From positions 10,161,485 to 10,225,484 of the forward strand of contig OY986968.1 in the NCBI GenBank assembly GCA_963920575.1: a stretch of 64,000 nt of DNA, written 5' to 3'. Below are positions 46,585 through 57,881 of this stretch, piece by piece; positions within the stretch are counted from its first letter, which is position 1, and every line of letters starts with the position of its first letter. This DNA comes from Narthecium ossifragum (lineage: Eukaryota > Streptophyta > Magnoliopsida > Dioscoreales > Nartheciaceae). The notes below the pieces were generated by a model. The model did no database searches, was not told the origin of the DNA, and saw only the letters and a list, made by a program, of their open reading frames with translations. Both the position numbers and the translations under genes were made by a program.

Positions 46585-46944
46585 TTATTGGAAATACTTA
46601 TGGAGGCTATGGGCATGCCATGTGCGAGGCAACACGTTGCCATCTAGGGTTTCCAGCTCGTATGTCCCAATGTGCGTCCGCTTAACTACTCTGTAAGGAC
46701 CTGCCCAAGTAGGATCATGCTTGTGGGACCTTGGTCGGGTAGTGTCGAATTCTGCCTTCCTCGGCACTAGGTCTCCCGGGGCAAATGCTCTTTCCTTGAC
46801 TCTTGAGTTGTAGAAGCGGGCTGCTTTCTGTCGATAAGCCGCAGCTCGGATTCATGCTTCGTTTCTCTTCTCTTCAAGCAGGTTGAGGTATGTCCTCATG
46901 GCTTCATCATTTTGTTCCACAACTGGCCTATTGGTCGCTCAAAG
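46585..46944 (-). pseudogene. Tat-like integrase C-terminal domain
   Basis: The minus strand reads MRTYLNLLEEKRNEA, then a stop, then IRAAAYRQKAARFYNSRVKE, and then a frame ending in WAGPYRVVKRTHIGTYELE and PRTWHAHSLHKYFQ. This is the GPY/F-type C-terminal domain of gypsy integrase in Tat elements. It is separated from the core domain (50337-50858) by the insertion 46945-50331. Confidence 0.85.
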
Positions 46945-49900
46945 TGTGAGGACATGTCCCTCCATTCCTGGGTCGACAGCCGGAAATTATGCCAGCGAGG
47001 ACGCTGGGCCCCCAAGGGGGGTGGATTGTGAGGCCCGCTGGGTCTACCATGGGACAAGATGCCTGCGCCTGGAGGGCGGGGCTGAGTCGGGTAGCTGGGT
47101 AAGCAATCCCACAACGCCTGGGTATGGTCCGGGATTCGATATAAGTATATAGTAAGCCCTTAATAGACACAACGCGTTTTAAAGACGTGCTGGCAGTGAT
47201 CCGCCAGAAAACTCCATGGTTAAGCGTGCTCGACCTGGAGTAGTCACACGATGGGTGACCTACTGGGAAGTTTTCCCAGATTTCTGCGGTGAGCCAAAAG
47301 CGGACAATATTGTGTCGGGTGTTGCCCTCGGGTGGATCATTGTGAGGACATGTTCCTCCAACCCGGTCCGACCGCGGTAGGTCGAGGGTCTGGTTTTGTG
47401 GTTTGGTCCGGTTGGCCTTGGGTTGCGATCGGTTGATCGCATCGCGATTTTTGGACCCCAAGGGCAATTTGGTAAATTACGCCTTGGCGGTCAGTTTCAC
47501 ACCCTCGTAGTGCACACACGACCTTGATTGATGTACGTGATTGAGTAGATCCAGTAGAGATCGCAACTTGGAGCCAGATCGGATTCAGTCCGATCAGTTG
47601 GCTCGTCTGAACCAGCTAAGCCACTTAAGTAGCTTAACCCTCTTCTCTCTCCTACTTATTTTCTCTCTCCTTTTTCCCTTTTCTTTCTCTTTCTCTTTCC
47701 TTTTCTTCTTTCCCTCTTCTTCCCTGCCTTACCCGTGCCTGACCCCCTCTCTTCTCCTCCGCTCGCGACGTCGGCCGGGCCTCTTCCTCCTCCGGAGCCC
47801 CTTCGCCATCACCGCCTGCCACGTCCTCCCGAGCCCTCCTCTCCTCTCCTCTTCCCAGATCTCCTCCAGCTTCTCCCTCCTCTCCTCCATCTTTCCGTCG
47901 CACGTGGATGGAGGCGTCGGACGGCTTCCGACGGTTCCCCGGCAAGCCAGAGGCGGCGGTGAGGTCCCCTCCTCCTCCTCCTTCCTCCCCTCTCTCTCCG
48001 GCGGCATCCCTCTTCTTTCCCCGACGATGGCTGCGGCTGTGGGAAGCCCCCAGCGGTGCTTCGACGAGCTGGAGACGACGGCGACGACAGCGGACGGCGG
48101 GATCACGGCGGATTAGCGAGGATGAAGCTTGGATTAGCGTGTGAAGGTAGGGTTTCTACCTTGATCTTTAGGATATGCTAGATCTAGGGTTTGATTGTTA
48201 GATTAATTGATTTCTATGTGTTAATTAGTCCCTCTAAGCATGCTTAACATATGATCTAGCTTCCATGTGATTTGATTTGGGTTTTATCCGGATTTTTGGA
48301 AGTTTTTCCTGGATTTTATCGAGGTTCTGTTTTTCAGCGGGTTGAGCTGTTCTAGCTCAGATCTGGGCTCGTACGTGCATGATCTCGTTTGATCATCAAG
48401 AGGAAAGTTGTAGATCATCGAATCTACTTTCATTTGCCGCTAATTTCGTAATTTTTGGAGTTTTCTACGATTTATGGTGATTATTCTTCGGATCTGCGAC
48501 GAGATCGCAAATTAGTGAATTGATTACTGAATTCCGGGAATATTAGCCATTAGATTAGTCTGATTCTTGGGCTGCATGTTTCTAGTATGCTAATATACAT
48601 TTGCCCAAGTTTGTTTTCCAATTCGACGTCGTTTGGACGTCGAATTGATAAGATTTCATCGCCTCTAACTAGGGTTAAATGTAGAAATCCGGAATTTAGC
48701 TTCTTAATGGATTTTCGATGTTTTACCGTGTTTAACCCTTCGAGATACATGCTTCATTCACCTAATGCGTTAATTGATGTTCTTAATAACACCTCGGATG
48801 GACAATCTAGATTTGATAGGTTTGGGTGTTTGAACCCTCGATATTGGTTTGTCAATTTAACTAGTTAACTATTCATGCTTAGTTAGCTTTTAATTAAATA
48901 ATCATACGTTGTTATATATATAGATTGCATGCTTTATATTTGCTTAACCCCGTGTGGGGCTTGTGGTTGAACCAAGGGAGTCATGTCCTTTGGGATGGTT
49001 AGATAATTAAGTGGGCCGAAGGTGTGCCCTAGTTGATGTGTATTGTAAATGTGTTTGATTATTATCTGTGTGGCCGGGGTTGTGCCCTCGTTGTAGAAAT
49101 TACGGTTGACGGCCGTGGACGTCGTTGTAATGCCGGATTTTGATCTGTTGGATACGTGCTATTATAGCTTTGCTAGATTGATCCTTATTGCTTGAACCCT
49201 TGCTATGATTACCCTCCGGCAAGCTTGATGCTTCGCCTAGCCCGTGTATGTTGTCTTGGCATATTGTTGCATGCTACTTTTCTTGTATTCCTGTGCCTGA
49301 GCATTGCATGCATCTGTGTGCATTAGAACCATTAGGCTAGGTGGTAGACGATGGTTTCGATCGTCGGTCCGGGGTTCTCGGGTAGCCCGGATCTAGCCCT
49401 AGGGCCGGGGTTTGGGTAGTCGAGGATTAGGACGTGATTGTCATCAATGATCATGTTTGATATCATTCAAGGATTATTAAGTAGTCGGACTGGAATATTA
49501 TAGTTTATTGCTTGAGGTTTAGAGGTCGTGTCGCTCTCCTCGACCGTGTGCTAAGGATGTAATCGATGTGTTCCCGACGTGCTCCCCAGGCAGTGGTATC
49601 CCTGCTGGGTAAGGGTGATCCTGCATGGTACTGTTCCTCTGTTAGTGCTTAGGGTGATCTTGGTAACATGTTCAAGAGAGAGGTTCATGACAGGAGCCCT
49701 TGGGACATCGATGGGTTATGGGGCCCGAGACATACCTTAGACTCAGGCGGGAAGCGACACTGTTGTGTTCCCTTTCCTTTGTGAGTGACGTAGAGCAGAA
49801 CTCTACTGAGCAAGCTTTGTTGCTCACTCCTACCTGGGCTGCATCGGCGATGCAGGTCGATGCAGTCCCTTCTTTTTCAGGTTGTTGCGGTGTTGGAGGC

Positions 49901-50331
49901 GGCACTTCCCTTGGTGGTGCGTGAGATCGATGATATCATCAGTTTATTCTATTCAATTGATGTATAGCTTTAAATGTATAAATTGTAATCTGAAGGAGAA
50001 ATGTATTTGTATTCCAATTTGATGTAAATTGATCAGAGATTGCTGTACTTAGAGGATTTGGATCATTATTGTATCTTTTTAAAGTTAATTGAGTATTGTA
50101 GTCGTTAATTTATATTATGATTTGATGATAGGATAGTTTAAATTAATTGTGAATATTTTAATCATGCACCAGGTTTAAAAGTGATGTTTGCAGGGGAGGC
50201 TCTCGCCATTTGATTTTAGAGTTTAGGACCCTCACGTCCCGGTCCGGATGGGTTTTTTGGGTCGGGGCGTGACAATCATGGTCGGACCGGGAGCCCGGGG
50301 TCGGGGCCCAGTGGAGGGCCGGGGCGTTACA
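46945..50331 (-). mobile_element. TRIM-derived chimera with a nested solo Del LTR
   Basis: The insertion splits the Tat integrase and is flanked by CAAAG (46940-46944) and CTAAG (50332-50336), a duplication with one mismatch. Read along the plus strand (which is the sense orientation of the TRIM here), it has 33 bp of a Del LTR start (TGTGAGGACATGTCCC), then the TRIM spacer (AGCCGGAAATTATGCC), a purine tract, and one TRIM LTR from TGTGAGGCCCGC (47029) to GGGGCGTTACA (50331). That LTR is itself split by the solo Del LTR 47341-50274. The other TRIM LTR and the primer site are missing. The strand is given as that of the Tat host; the element reads in the plus direction. Confidence 0.75.
47341..50274 (+). 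mobile_element. Solo Del-like LTR
   Basis: A 2934-bp LTR starting TGTGAGGACATG and ending GGTCGGGGCGTGACA, with perfect ATCAT duplications (47336-47340 and 50275-50279). It includes a CT/GC-rich part (47630-48120) that gives false ORFs, the donor-like GAAGGTAGGGTTTCTACC (48143-48160) and the shared 3' blocks. It is the closest relative of the truncated LTR at 1-1550. Confidence 0.93.
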
Positions 50332-50336
50332 CTAAG

Positions 50337-50858
50337 GCTTGGTTCTCCAATCTCGACTGGGATCACTGCCTCATGTCCAAATGCGAAGGAAAAGGGGTTT
50401 CTCCAGTAGCTCCATTAGGAGTAGTATGGTGTGCCCAAAGTATTCCTAGTAGCTCCTCTGGCCATGATCCCTTTACACCTTCTAGGCGAGTCTTTAAAGC
50501 ATGCAACAGAGTTCTATTGGTCAATTCCGCGAGACCGTTGCTTTGAGGATGTGCAATTGAGGTGAAATGATTGCGGATTGAAAGGCTTGCGCAGAACTCC
50601 TTGAAACTTGAGTTGTTGAACTGTCTTCCGTTGTTGGTTATAATAAATCTAGGGATACCTTAGTAACATATTATGTTCTCCCATGTGAACTTCCTAATCT
50701 TCGCCTCTATGATGGTGGCCAAGGCTTCCGTCTCAACCCACTTGGTAAAATAATTAATGGCCACCAGAAGGACCTTCTTTTGTGCAGCAGCTTAAGGAAG
50801 GGGTCCCAGGATATCCATTCCCCTTTGATTGAAGGGCCATGGACTATATATTGGGACC
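50337..50858 (-). pseudogene. Tat-like integrase core, one catalytic Asp replaced
   Basis: The minus strand can be read as IYSPWPFNQ, then VAINYFTKWVETEALATIIE, IPRFIITNNGRQF, HPQSNGLAELTNRTLLHALK and GETPF. This is the DDE core of a Tat-type integrase. The canonical TDNG box reads TNNG, so the second catalytic aspartate is lost, and a stop lies just before IPRF. The product would have joined element cDNA to the genome. The zinc-binding domain lies beyond the solo LTR (53477-53729). Confidence 0.82.
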
Positions 50859-50863
50859 TGCTT

Positions 50864-53471
50864 TGTCGCGCCCCGACCCGGAAGACCCACCGGGACCGGG
50901 ACACGAGGGGGGTTCCTACATCTACTAACAGCAACTGACGGAAACAGTTACAACAAGTCGTCAGAGGACAGAAGTAAATCTAACAACTCCTATTATTACA
51001 AAACTGTACATAAAACAGAGTTACATTAAGAATTACATAAACTAGTCCTCATGTACAAAAGATGTATAAAACTCAAAAAGTTATATCATCAGTAGTCTCC
51101 TGAAAAGCACAGCAGAAACCATCCTGGCCCTCAAACATGCCCTGACGTCGACGCGCCACCGCAGGACGAGCAACTAGGGCCCACCGCAAGAGAGCTGGTA
51201 CCTGTACCTTGAAACGCCGCTCGGGTAGGAGTGAGCACTAAGCTCAGTAGGGTTCTACTCTACGTCACACACAAGCAAGGGGAAACTATAACTAAACTAA
51301 CTCCGTGCCAAGTACTGAGGCCTGCCGAGGACCCCATAAATCCCGTCAATAACCCGAAGGGTACCTGTCCAAAGTATGTCTTTCGACAGCCACTGCCTAG
51401 GGTGGACATTCTCCGACATTCCTGACACAGGGTGGACAAGGACGATACCAGTAGGACACCCTTCTCCAAGCGGGACCTCCACACTTGGCGGAATAACCGC
51501 GGTTATGACAACCAACTCTCAGCACTCGAAGCGACAGAGCTAACACGACCCCAAACAACAGACTAACAGCACTACAGTCAAACCCTAGGCATCTAATGCA
51601 CAAACAACAATGCATGCAACTAAAAAACCAACCAACAATCAACAATCAAAGGTACAACCCATGGCCCATATATACTAAGCATTCCCGAGGGTTCATGACT
51701 CCCTCGGTTAACCACAAAGCGATAAAGGGCATACATCCATCCCATTTATTCTACACAATCCCGGAAGTCATCACACTCCCGGTTCAACCACAAAGCGGTA
51801 ACAAATAACAGTTTATAACAATATCACTAAACATGCCATTCTCTGCTACCCTCAGATACTGTTCCTGGGAAACACTAGATCGATCCAAACATACCCATGG
51901 ATCGATCCGACCGCCCTCAGTGAACAGACCATCTTGGGTGCAACCTGGATTGATCCAACATACCCATGGAACGATTCGACTCGGAAAGCCCAAGAACAAG
52001 AAACCATTCAACATAACCATGGATCGATCCTAAAAGCAGTCCGATCGATCCCACCTGCAGTCCGATCGATCCAACTTGCATGGATCGATCCTACTTGCAG
52101 TCCGATCGTTCCAACTCGGGGAACCCAAGAACAAGAAACCATTCAACATACCCATGGATCGATCCTACAAGCAGTCCGATCAATCCCACCTGCAGTCCGA
52201 TCGATCCAACTTGCATGGATCAATCCTACTTGCAGTCCGATCGATCGGACTTGCAAGTCCGATCGATCCAACTCGGGGAACCCAAGAACAAGAAACCATT
52301 CTCTACATAGCAGCTAGTTGATCCGTTGATCCGACGTCCAACCGACGTCGGACTCGGGATCCAACCTATCCTCCAGTAGATCTATATGCATGGATCAACA
52401 TATCCAAAATCCAGAATCTTCCAACAGCTAGATTAACGGAAAAACACTAATTAAAACCGCTAATCAAACTAACTTACCAAGTACTTGCTGCAACGCAGCC
52501 CTCCAGTAATAAATTAATAACAAATCGTAGGAAAATCAGAAAATTATGAAATCAGTTGAGTTTCAGAGATAACTCAGATATCTACAACTATTATGTTCAT
52601 CACAACCCAAGAACATGCACGTACGAATTGGAAAACTTGCCGCAAGCCGGTTGTTCTTCGAGAACAGCAGAAACCGGAAATTCTGAGATTAAACATGCAT
52701 AAATCCTCCTAAAATCTCAACCAAAGCTTATGAAACTTATACCAGAAATTCTACTAAGCAATAAAAATCCAACAACACAGAACATCAAGATCTAACATCT
52801 AGATTAAGAGAAACCCATTAAACAAGTCACGTAGGTAGAACACCTACCGGAAATGCTAATCCTCAGCTGATTCCCAGCTAAATGGCTGCTAACCAAGCAA
52901 CTAAACCACACCAGGGATCTTCCTCACGCCACCACGGATCCAACGAGCTTTCAAGCTCCCAAAACGGTGGCCGGAGGAGGAAGAACGGCGAAGAAGAAGA
53001 TGGCTGCCAGAAAACAGAGGAAGAAGCAGAGCTCCGCGGGAAGAAGAGAAGCCAGCAAGAAGTAGAGAAAAGAAGAGAAGGAAGAGAAGAGGAAGAAAAG
53101 GACGGGGAAAAGCAAAATCAGAGGAGAGGAAGTCTCCTCTCCCTTTCCTCTCCCCTGACAGCGGAGAGCGACGGCCACGACGGTCGTCCTCGCAACTCCA
53201 CCGACAAGCTACAACGTCCAATCGATCCAACACACCAAGTCCGATCAATCCAACACACCAACTCCGATCGATCCAAGACTGGTTGGATCGATCCAAGATT
53301 GCCTGGATCGATCCATAGGACAAAAACCTCCTAAACGGATCTAGTCAAACACAACCATCCATCAGAGGCTGTGTGCGCACGCGGGTGAGAAACTAACCGG
53401 CAAGGCGCAATTTACCAAATTGCCCTTGTGGTCAGCAACGAGCTACAGGAATAGAGGGACAGGTCCTCACA
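50864..53471 (-). mobile_element. Solo Del-like LTR (minus strand)
   Basis: A 2608-bp LTR, plus-strand ends TGTCGCGCCCCGACCC and GTCCTCACA, with perfect TGCTT duplications (50859-50863 and 53472-53476). Positions 51880-52330 and 53218-53320 are packed with TGGATCGATCCA and CCGATCGATCCAAC words. A roughly 145-bp block, GGATCGATCCTACTTGCAGTCC and variants, is repeated. It splits the Tat integrase between zinc-binding and core domains. ORFs here translate repeats. Confidence 0.93.
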
Positions 53472-53476
53472 TGCTT

Positions 53477-53729
53477 CGTTGTCGGCTGATGGAGGAGTGA
53501 TGCATTCCTATAGCAGCTATCGCATCGTCTAACCAAGTCGGCTACATCTGTCCTCATCGTCAGCCAGTAGTATCCGCCTCATCACCTTCTGTGCGAGAGA
53601 TCGAGCTCCTTGGTGCAAACTGCAGATGCCTTCGTGCACCTCTCGTAGCACGTACAACGCTTGGGCTGGAGCCAAGCACTTCAAATATGGGAGCGAGGCG
53701 CTTCTGCGGTAGAGCTCTCCTTGGATCAA
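53477..53729 (-). pseudogene. Tat-like integrase zinc-binding domain
   Basis: The minus strand reads GELYRRSASLPYLKCLAPAQ and LREVHEGICSLHQGARSLAQ, then KVMRR and a further run before the solo LTR junction at 53476. These are the HHCC-type integrase N-terminal motifs, with H-E-G and H-Q-G-A-R as in Tat. Changes and a frame break make it inactive. Confidence 0.82.
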
Positions 53730-54290
53730 GATGTAATGAGCAGCTCGTCGAGCAAGCTACCGCACAGATCCGCCTTTTGGGGCTCCATTCTTCATGTAGC
53801 CAATGATATCGCTCATCCAGTTGGTTTCTATCTCCACCGTCAACTTCTCTCTTTTTTCAATACTAGGAGCTTGTAGTGTTTCGATGTAGACCGCAGAGCA
53901 ACCATCCAGGTTCCCCGTAGTGGCGATTTTTAATAAGACATTAGCTCTGGTGTTCTCTACTCTAGGGATATACTCAATAGAGAACTCTGAAAATTTTAAA
54001 ATTTCCAAGCGTACCTTATCGAGATATTTTTATATGGTTTCTTCTTTGGCCTCATAATCTCCCTGAATTTGGTGTACCACCTATTGAGAATCACTATAAG
54101 CTTTCAACACTTTGGCCTCATAATCTCCCGCTAACATAGCCTCGTACTCTACTGCGTTGTTAGTGGCTGAGAACTTAAATTTGAGGACATACTCATGGCT
54201 TTGTCCTTCTAAGTTTGTGAGTGCCAGTCCTGCGCCACTAGCAACAACTGTGGAAGAACCATCTACATATAGAGTCCAGGCCGGCTTGGC
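53730..54290 (-). pseudogene. Second RNase H-like domain of the Tat element
   Basis: The minus strand reads VVASGAGLALTNLEGQ and EYVLKFKFSATNNAVEYEAM, then KVLKAYSDSQ, a stop, VVHQIQGDYEAKEETI, a stop, and LEILKFSEFSIEYIPRVENT. This matches the extra (archaeal-type) RNase H found between the ordinary RNase H and integrase in Tat-lineage elements. Three or more stops are visible. Confidence 0.8.
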
Positions 54291-54293
54291 GAC

Positions 54294-54659
54294 CTAGGAC
54301 TCAAGTCTGGTGCATTCTGCTACAAAGTCTGCTATGGACTGAGCTTTGATCGTCGGCCTAGGATAGAATTTCATGTCAAATTCCCCAAGCATCAGCGACC
54401 ATTTGATGAGCCATCCTGCTATGTCTAGCTTCTGTAGTGCTTGCCTCACCGGTTGGTCCATAAGGACATTAATGGTGTGGGCTTGGAAGTATGGTCTAAG
54501 CCTCTCGGCAGAGTGGACGAGAGCCAGAGCAAACTTTTCTAATAGAAAAAATCGCTCCTCAACTCCTTGCAATACCTTGCTTGTGTAATATACAAGTCTC
54601 TGCTTCCCTTCTTCTTCTTGTACCAGAACTAAGCTCACCACAGTAGGTGAGACTTCCAA
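54294..54659 (-). pseudogene. Tat-like RNase H domain
   Basis: An open frame with KQRLVYYTSKVLQGVEERF, then LEKFALALVHSAERLRPYFQ and IADFVAECTRLES. It is the RNase H following RT in Tat elements. An in-frame stop separates it from the RT frame (54683-55402). Confidence 0.85.
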
Positions 54660-54682
54660 CTAGAGGTATAGTTCTTCACCTT

Positions 54683-55470
54683 TCAAAGTCTGTTCAACAG
54701 AGGAAGATTAGCTAGATAGCTTTTCAAGGCTTCAAATGACTCTTTGCAGTCTTGGGTCCATTCCAGGCCGGGATTTTTACTCCCCTTCAAAGCTTGGAAG
54801 AAAGGGTGGCATTTTTCACCTAGCCTGGATATGAAGCGAGCTAACGCTGCTATACGTCCTCTGAGGACTTGGACCTCGTGTTTGGTTTTCGGGGGCGACA
54901 TGTTCTGGATTGCTCTGATCTTGTTAGGGTTCACCTCTATGCCTCGATTGGTTACCATGTACCCTAGGAATTTCCTTGAGCTGACACCAACCGCGCACTT
55001 GGTCGGATTGAGCTTCATCTGGTATTTATTGAGGACTTGGAAAGCTTCTCGGAGGTGTTGTATATGGTTTTCCGCCTTAGTGCTTTTGACCAAGAGGTCG
55101 GCCACGTACACTTCCATGGTCCTCCCGATCAGCTCCTTGAAGATTTTGTCAACCAACCTTTGGTAGTTTGCTCCCGCATTCTTCAACCCAAAGGGCATGA
55201 CTTTATAACAATACAAGCCTTGGTTTGTGGTAAATGATGTCTTCTCTTGATCAGGATCGTGCATCTGGATATGGTTATATCCTGAGTATGCGTTCATGAA
55301 GTTGAGCAAATCATGTCCTGAAGTAGCATCTACCATTTGATCAATCTTCTGGAGTGGGTAGCTGTCCTTCGGACAGGCTTTATTGTGGTCGGTGAAATCC
55401 ACACAAATCCTCTATTTACCGTTGGCCCTTTTCACCATGACAACGTTGGCCAGCCATTCTGGATAGTGGA
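54683..55470 (-). pseudogene. Tat-like reverse transcriptase, catalytic Asp replaced
   Basis: The minus strand reads HYPEWLANVVMVK near 55460, a stop, then DFTDHNKACPKDSYPLQKID, a signature of Tat-lineage gypsy RT. The active-site box is YVADLLVKS at 55097-55108, where YVDD is normal, so one catalytic aspartate is an alanine. C-terminal motifs KFLGYMVTNRGIEVNP and LRGRIAALARFISRL follow. The N-terminal piece of the same domain lies beyond the nested LTR (57740-57881). It copied element RNA into DNA; this copy is dead. Confidence 0.88.
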
Positions 55471-57739
55471 CGTCGCGCCCCGACCCGTGAAAGCCCAACC
55501 GGGTCGGGGGACGCGAACCAGAACCTAACTAACTGTGGAAAATTTTGACGAGGGTTCCCTCTAATCTACTGGTCTCCCTAAACAAACCTCAAGCACCCTC
55601 ATTATACAAATATAATTAACAGAAACCTCAAAGATAAGATTACAAACCCAAATGTTACAAATCTACAAAACCTCGAAGAGGGTAAATCAAGTACATACAT
55701 TTACATACTCTCATAGGATGCTAACTATACAAAGGATTATGCTGATGATCACCGCTCCTCAAACACTGCCAGACGCCGCCGCGCCACCAAACGCGTGCCC
55801 AATAGGGGCCACGAAAGAGGAGCTAACGCCTGCACCTGCAAAACGCATCCCAGGTAGGAATGAGCAACTCAGCTAAGTAGGAAAACTACATTACGACTAA
55901 CAGAAGGAAGAGGGAAACGCAACAGTGTCGCCCTCAAGCAAAGCCTGGGTGTACACATGAGCCCCATAACCCACCGCGTGTCCCTGAGGGGCCTCAATCA
56001 TGGTCTTCCAGCCAAACTGGTCACATACTAAGTCACCCTCAGTGAGGCAGGAAACCAGCACTGTCATCTCACTAGCAAGAAACCAGCACTGCTAGGCAGG
56101 AACCGGCACTGCTGAGTAGGCACACCCTCTACTCAAGAGACAAGAGAAAAGACACCAGCTACACCTCAAAACCCGGCTCGAGGCCGACACGACCTCTAAA
56201 ACCTCGATCAACAAGTGTTCAAGTCATCTAGGCCTATCATCGAATTCGACTGAACACAACCATCCAACCTTGGACCAAGCAACCCAACCCCGGTCCTAAG
56301 GCTAAATACGAGCTTCCAAGCCCTCGGGACGGCGATACTACAGATCGCCCATGCCCTACTCTTATGCAACTAATACACAATCATATGCATGCTATGAACA
56401 CACACACAGTAACACAAGTAAGCATTCAACATATGTGATGATAATATAAAGCATGGTTTGGGCTCGGCACCCTGCCGGCCTTGGGTGGTGAACAGGTAAA
56501 ATAAGCCAAGGAACTACTGCAATGGTAACCCCATCAACTGCCATCTTGCTCACAGAAGAAAAATATGCTACGGGAAGCAACCCCGGTAAACACATCTAAC
56601 AATACAACATAGCTATCCACACATCCCGGGACTCATTACTCTCCTAGTTCACCACTACCCCTCATTATGGGGCTAACATGCTCAAACGTATGTACATGGT
56701 ACAAAGCGGTAAAGGAAAACTGTACATACAAAGCCCCGTGGGCAAAAGCCGAAGAAAACATCTCCCTGCCACAATCGATCTTCTCAGTAACCTGGGAGTT
56801 CCATCCCAATCAAGCCAAAAAGGATAGATCTTCCCTACAGGAAGACCGATCATTTCATAACCCAGTGCCCCGTCTATGCCTGCCAAGCAAATGATCGATC
56901 CATCTTTAGGAGATGATCGATCCATCTCTAGTAGATGATCGATCCTGCACGGGCCAGGCATGACACCCCAAAAATGATCGATCCTTTCTCAAGAAAGATC
57001 TATTCTCATGGGTTCTCCGGTGAACCAGAGGAGGAGAAAACCATCAGAAAACTCTATCAAATCCCACAAAACCCTAGGATCTGGTAGTACGAAGGACCTC
57101 GAGTCCAAAACCAGTACTTGCACTGAAAACCAACAAGCATGCAAGGATAACTACTCAAAACAAACACAGGCAAGCTCAAAACAATCAAAAACTGAAAAAG
57201 CAAGTAGGTAGCATCCCTACCTAGACTAGAGCAGCTTCAATCCGCGCTGCTAAGCCTAGGATCGTCCTAAATCTCCTCGAAAATCTTACCAGATCTGAGC
57301 TCAAGATGGTGGATTTCAAAAGGAGAAAACAGAAGGGGCTTGCGTCCGTTTTATAGACGGACGAATCGACTTATGAATGATCGATCTTTCCTATTCATGA
57401 TGATGCACTTGACTTTCTGGCACCAAATGATCAATATTCTTAGCAAGAGAATATCGATCTTTTTGTGCAGAAGCAAGACTTAGGCTACAACACAAGCCCA
57501 AGCCCGGATCTTTAGATCTCAGATTCACTTAACCGTTCTAAACAATTATTTACACAAATACGGTCAGTGTGTGCACATGCGGGTGTGAAACAAACCGACA
57601 ATACGCAATTTACCAAATTTCCCTTGCAGTCCACAAAACAAAGCGAACCACCAAATCGCACGCTCGACGCGAAACAAGCAAACGAGGCATGGGCCTGACC
57701 CAAACGGTTGACGCAAGAGTAGAGGGACAGGTCCTCACA
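55471..57739 (-). mobile_element. Solo Del-like LTR (minus strand)
   Basis: A 2269-bp LTR with plus-strand ends CGTCGCGCCCCGACCC (first base changed from T) and GTCCTCACA. It is flanked by GTGGA (55466-55470) and GTGAA (57740-57744), a duplication with one mismatch. It splits the Tat RT between REVH and HYPEWLANV. It contains ATGATCGATCCATC-type words (56880-56945), a CTACCTAGAC motif (57210-57230) and the shared blocks in reverse. Confidence 0.9.
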
Positions 57740-57881
57740 GTGAACCTCCCGGATGAAGTCAGCTTCTAACAATTTCTCTATTTCTTCATGGATGGCTTGA
57801 TTCCAATCTTCCATGAAGGTTCGCTTCTTTTGTTTCACCGGTTTATAGTTGGGGTCGACGCCAAGATTGTGGATCGCTACT
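57740..57881 (-). pseudogene. N-terminal piece of the Tat-like reverse transcriptase
   Basis: The minus strand reads VDPNYKPVKQKKRTFMEDWN and IHEEIEKLLEADFIREVH, the start of the gypsy RT domain, joining to 55470 when the nested LTR is removed. It ends abruptly at the TGATGAG start of the Athila-like LTR at 57882, so gag and protease are not in this window. Confidence 0.82.

Noticed and set aside
47541..48150. Long overlapping proline/serine- and arginine-rich ORFs
   Set aside because: They lie wholly inside the solo Del LTR and translate CT/GC-rich low-complexity sequence; frames exist on both strands and are not shared with sister LTRs.
51934..52321. ORFs with repeated DRSYLQSDRSN-type peptides
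   Set aside because: Same reason: the GATCGATCC array in a solo LTR stays open in three frames.
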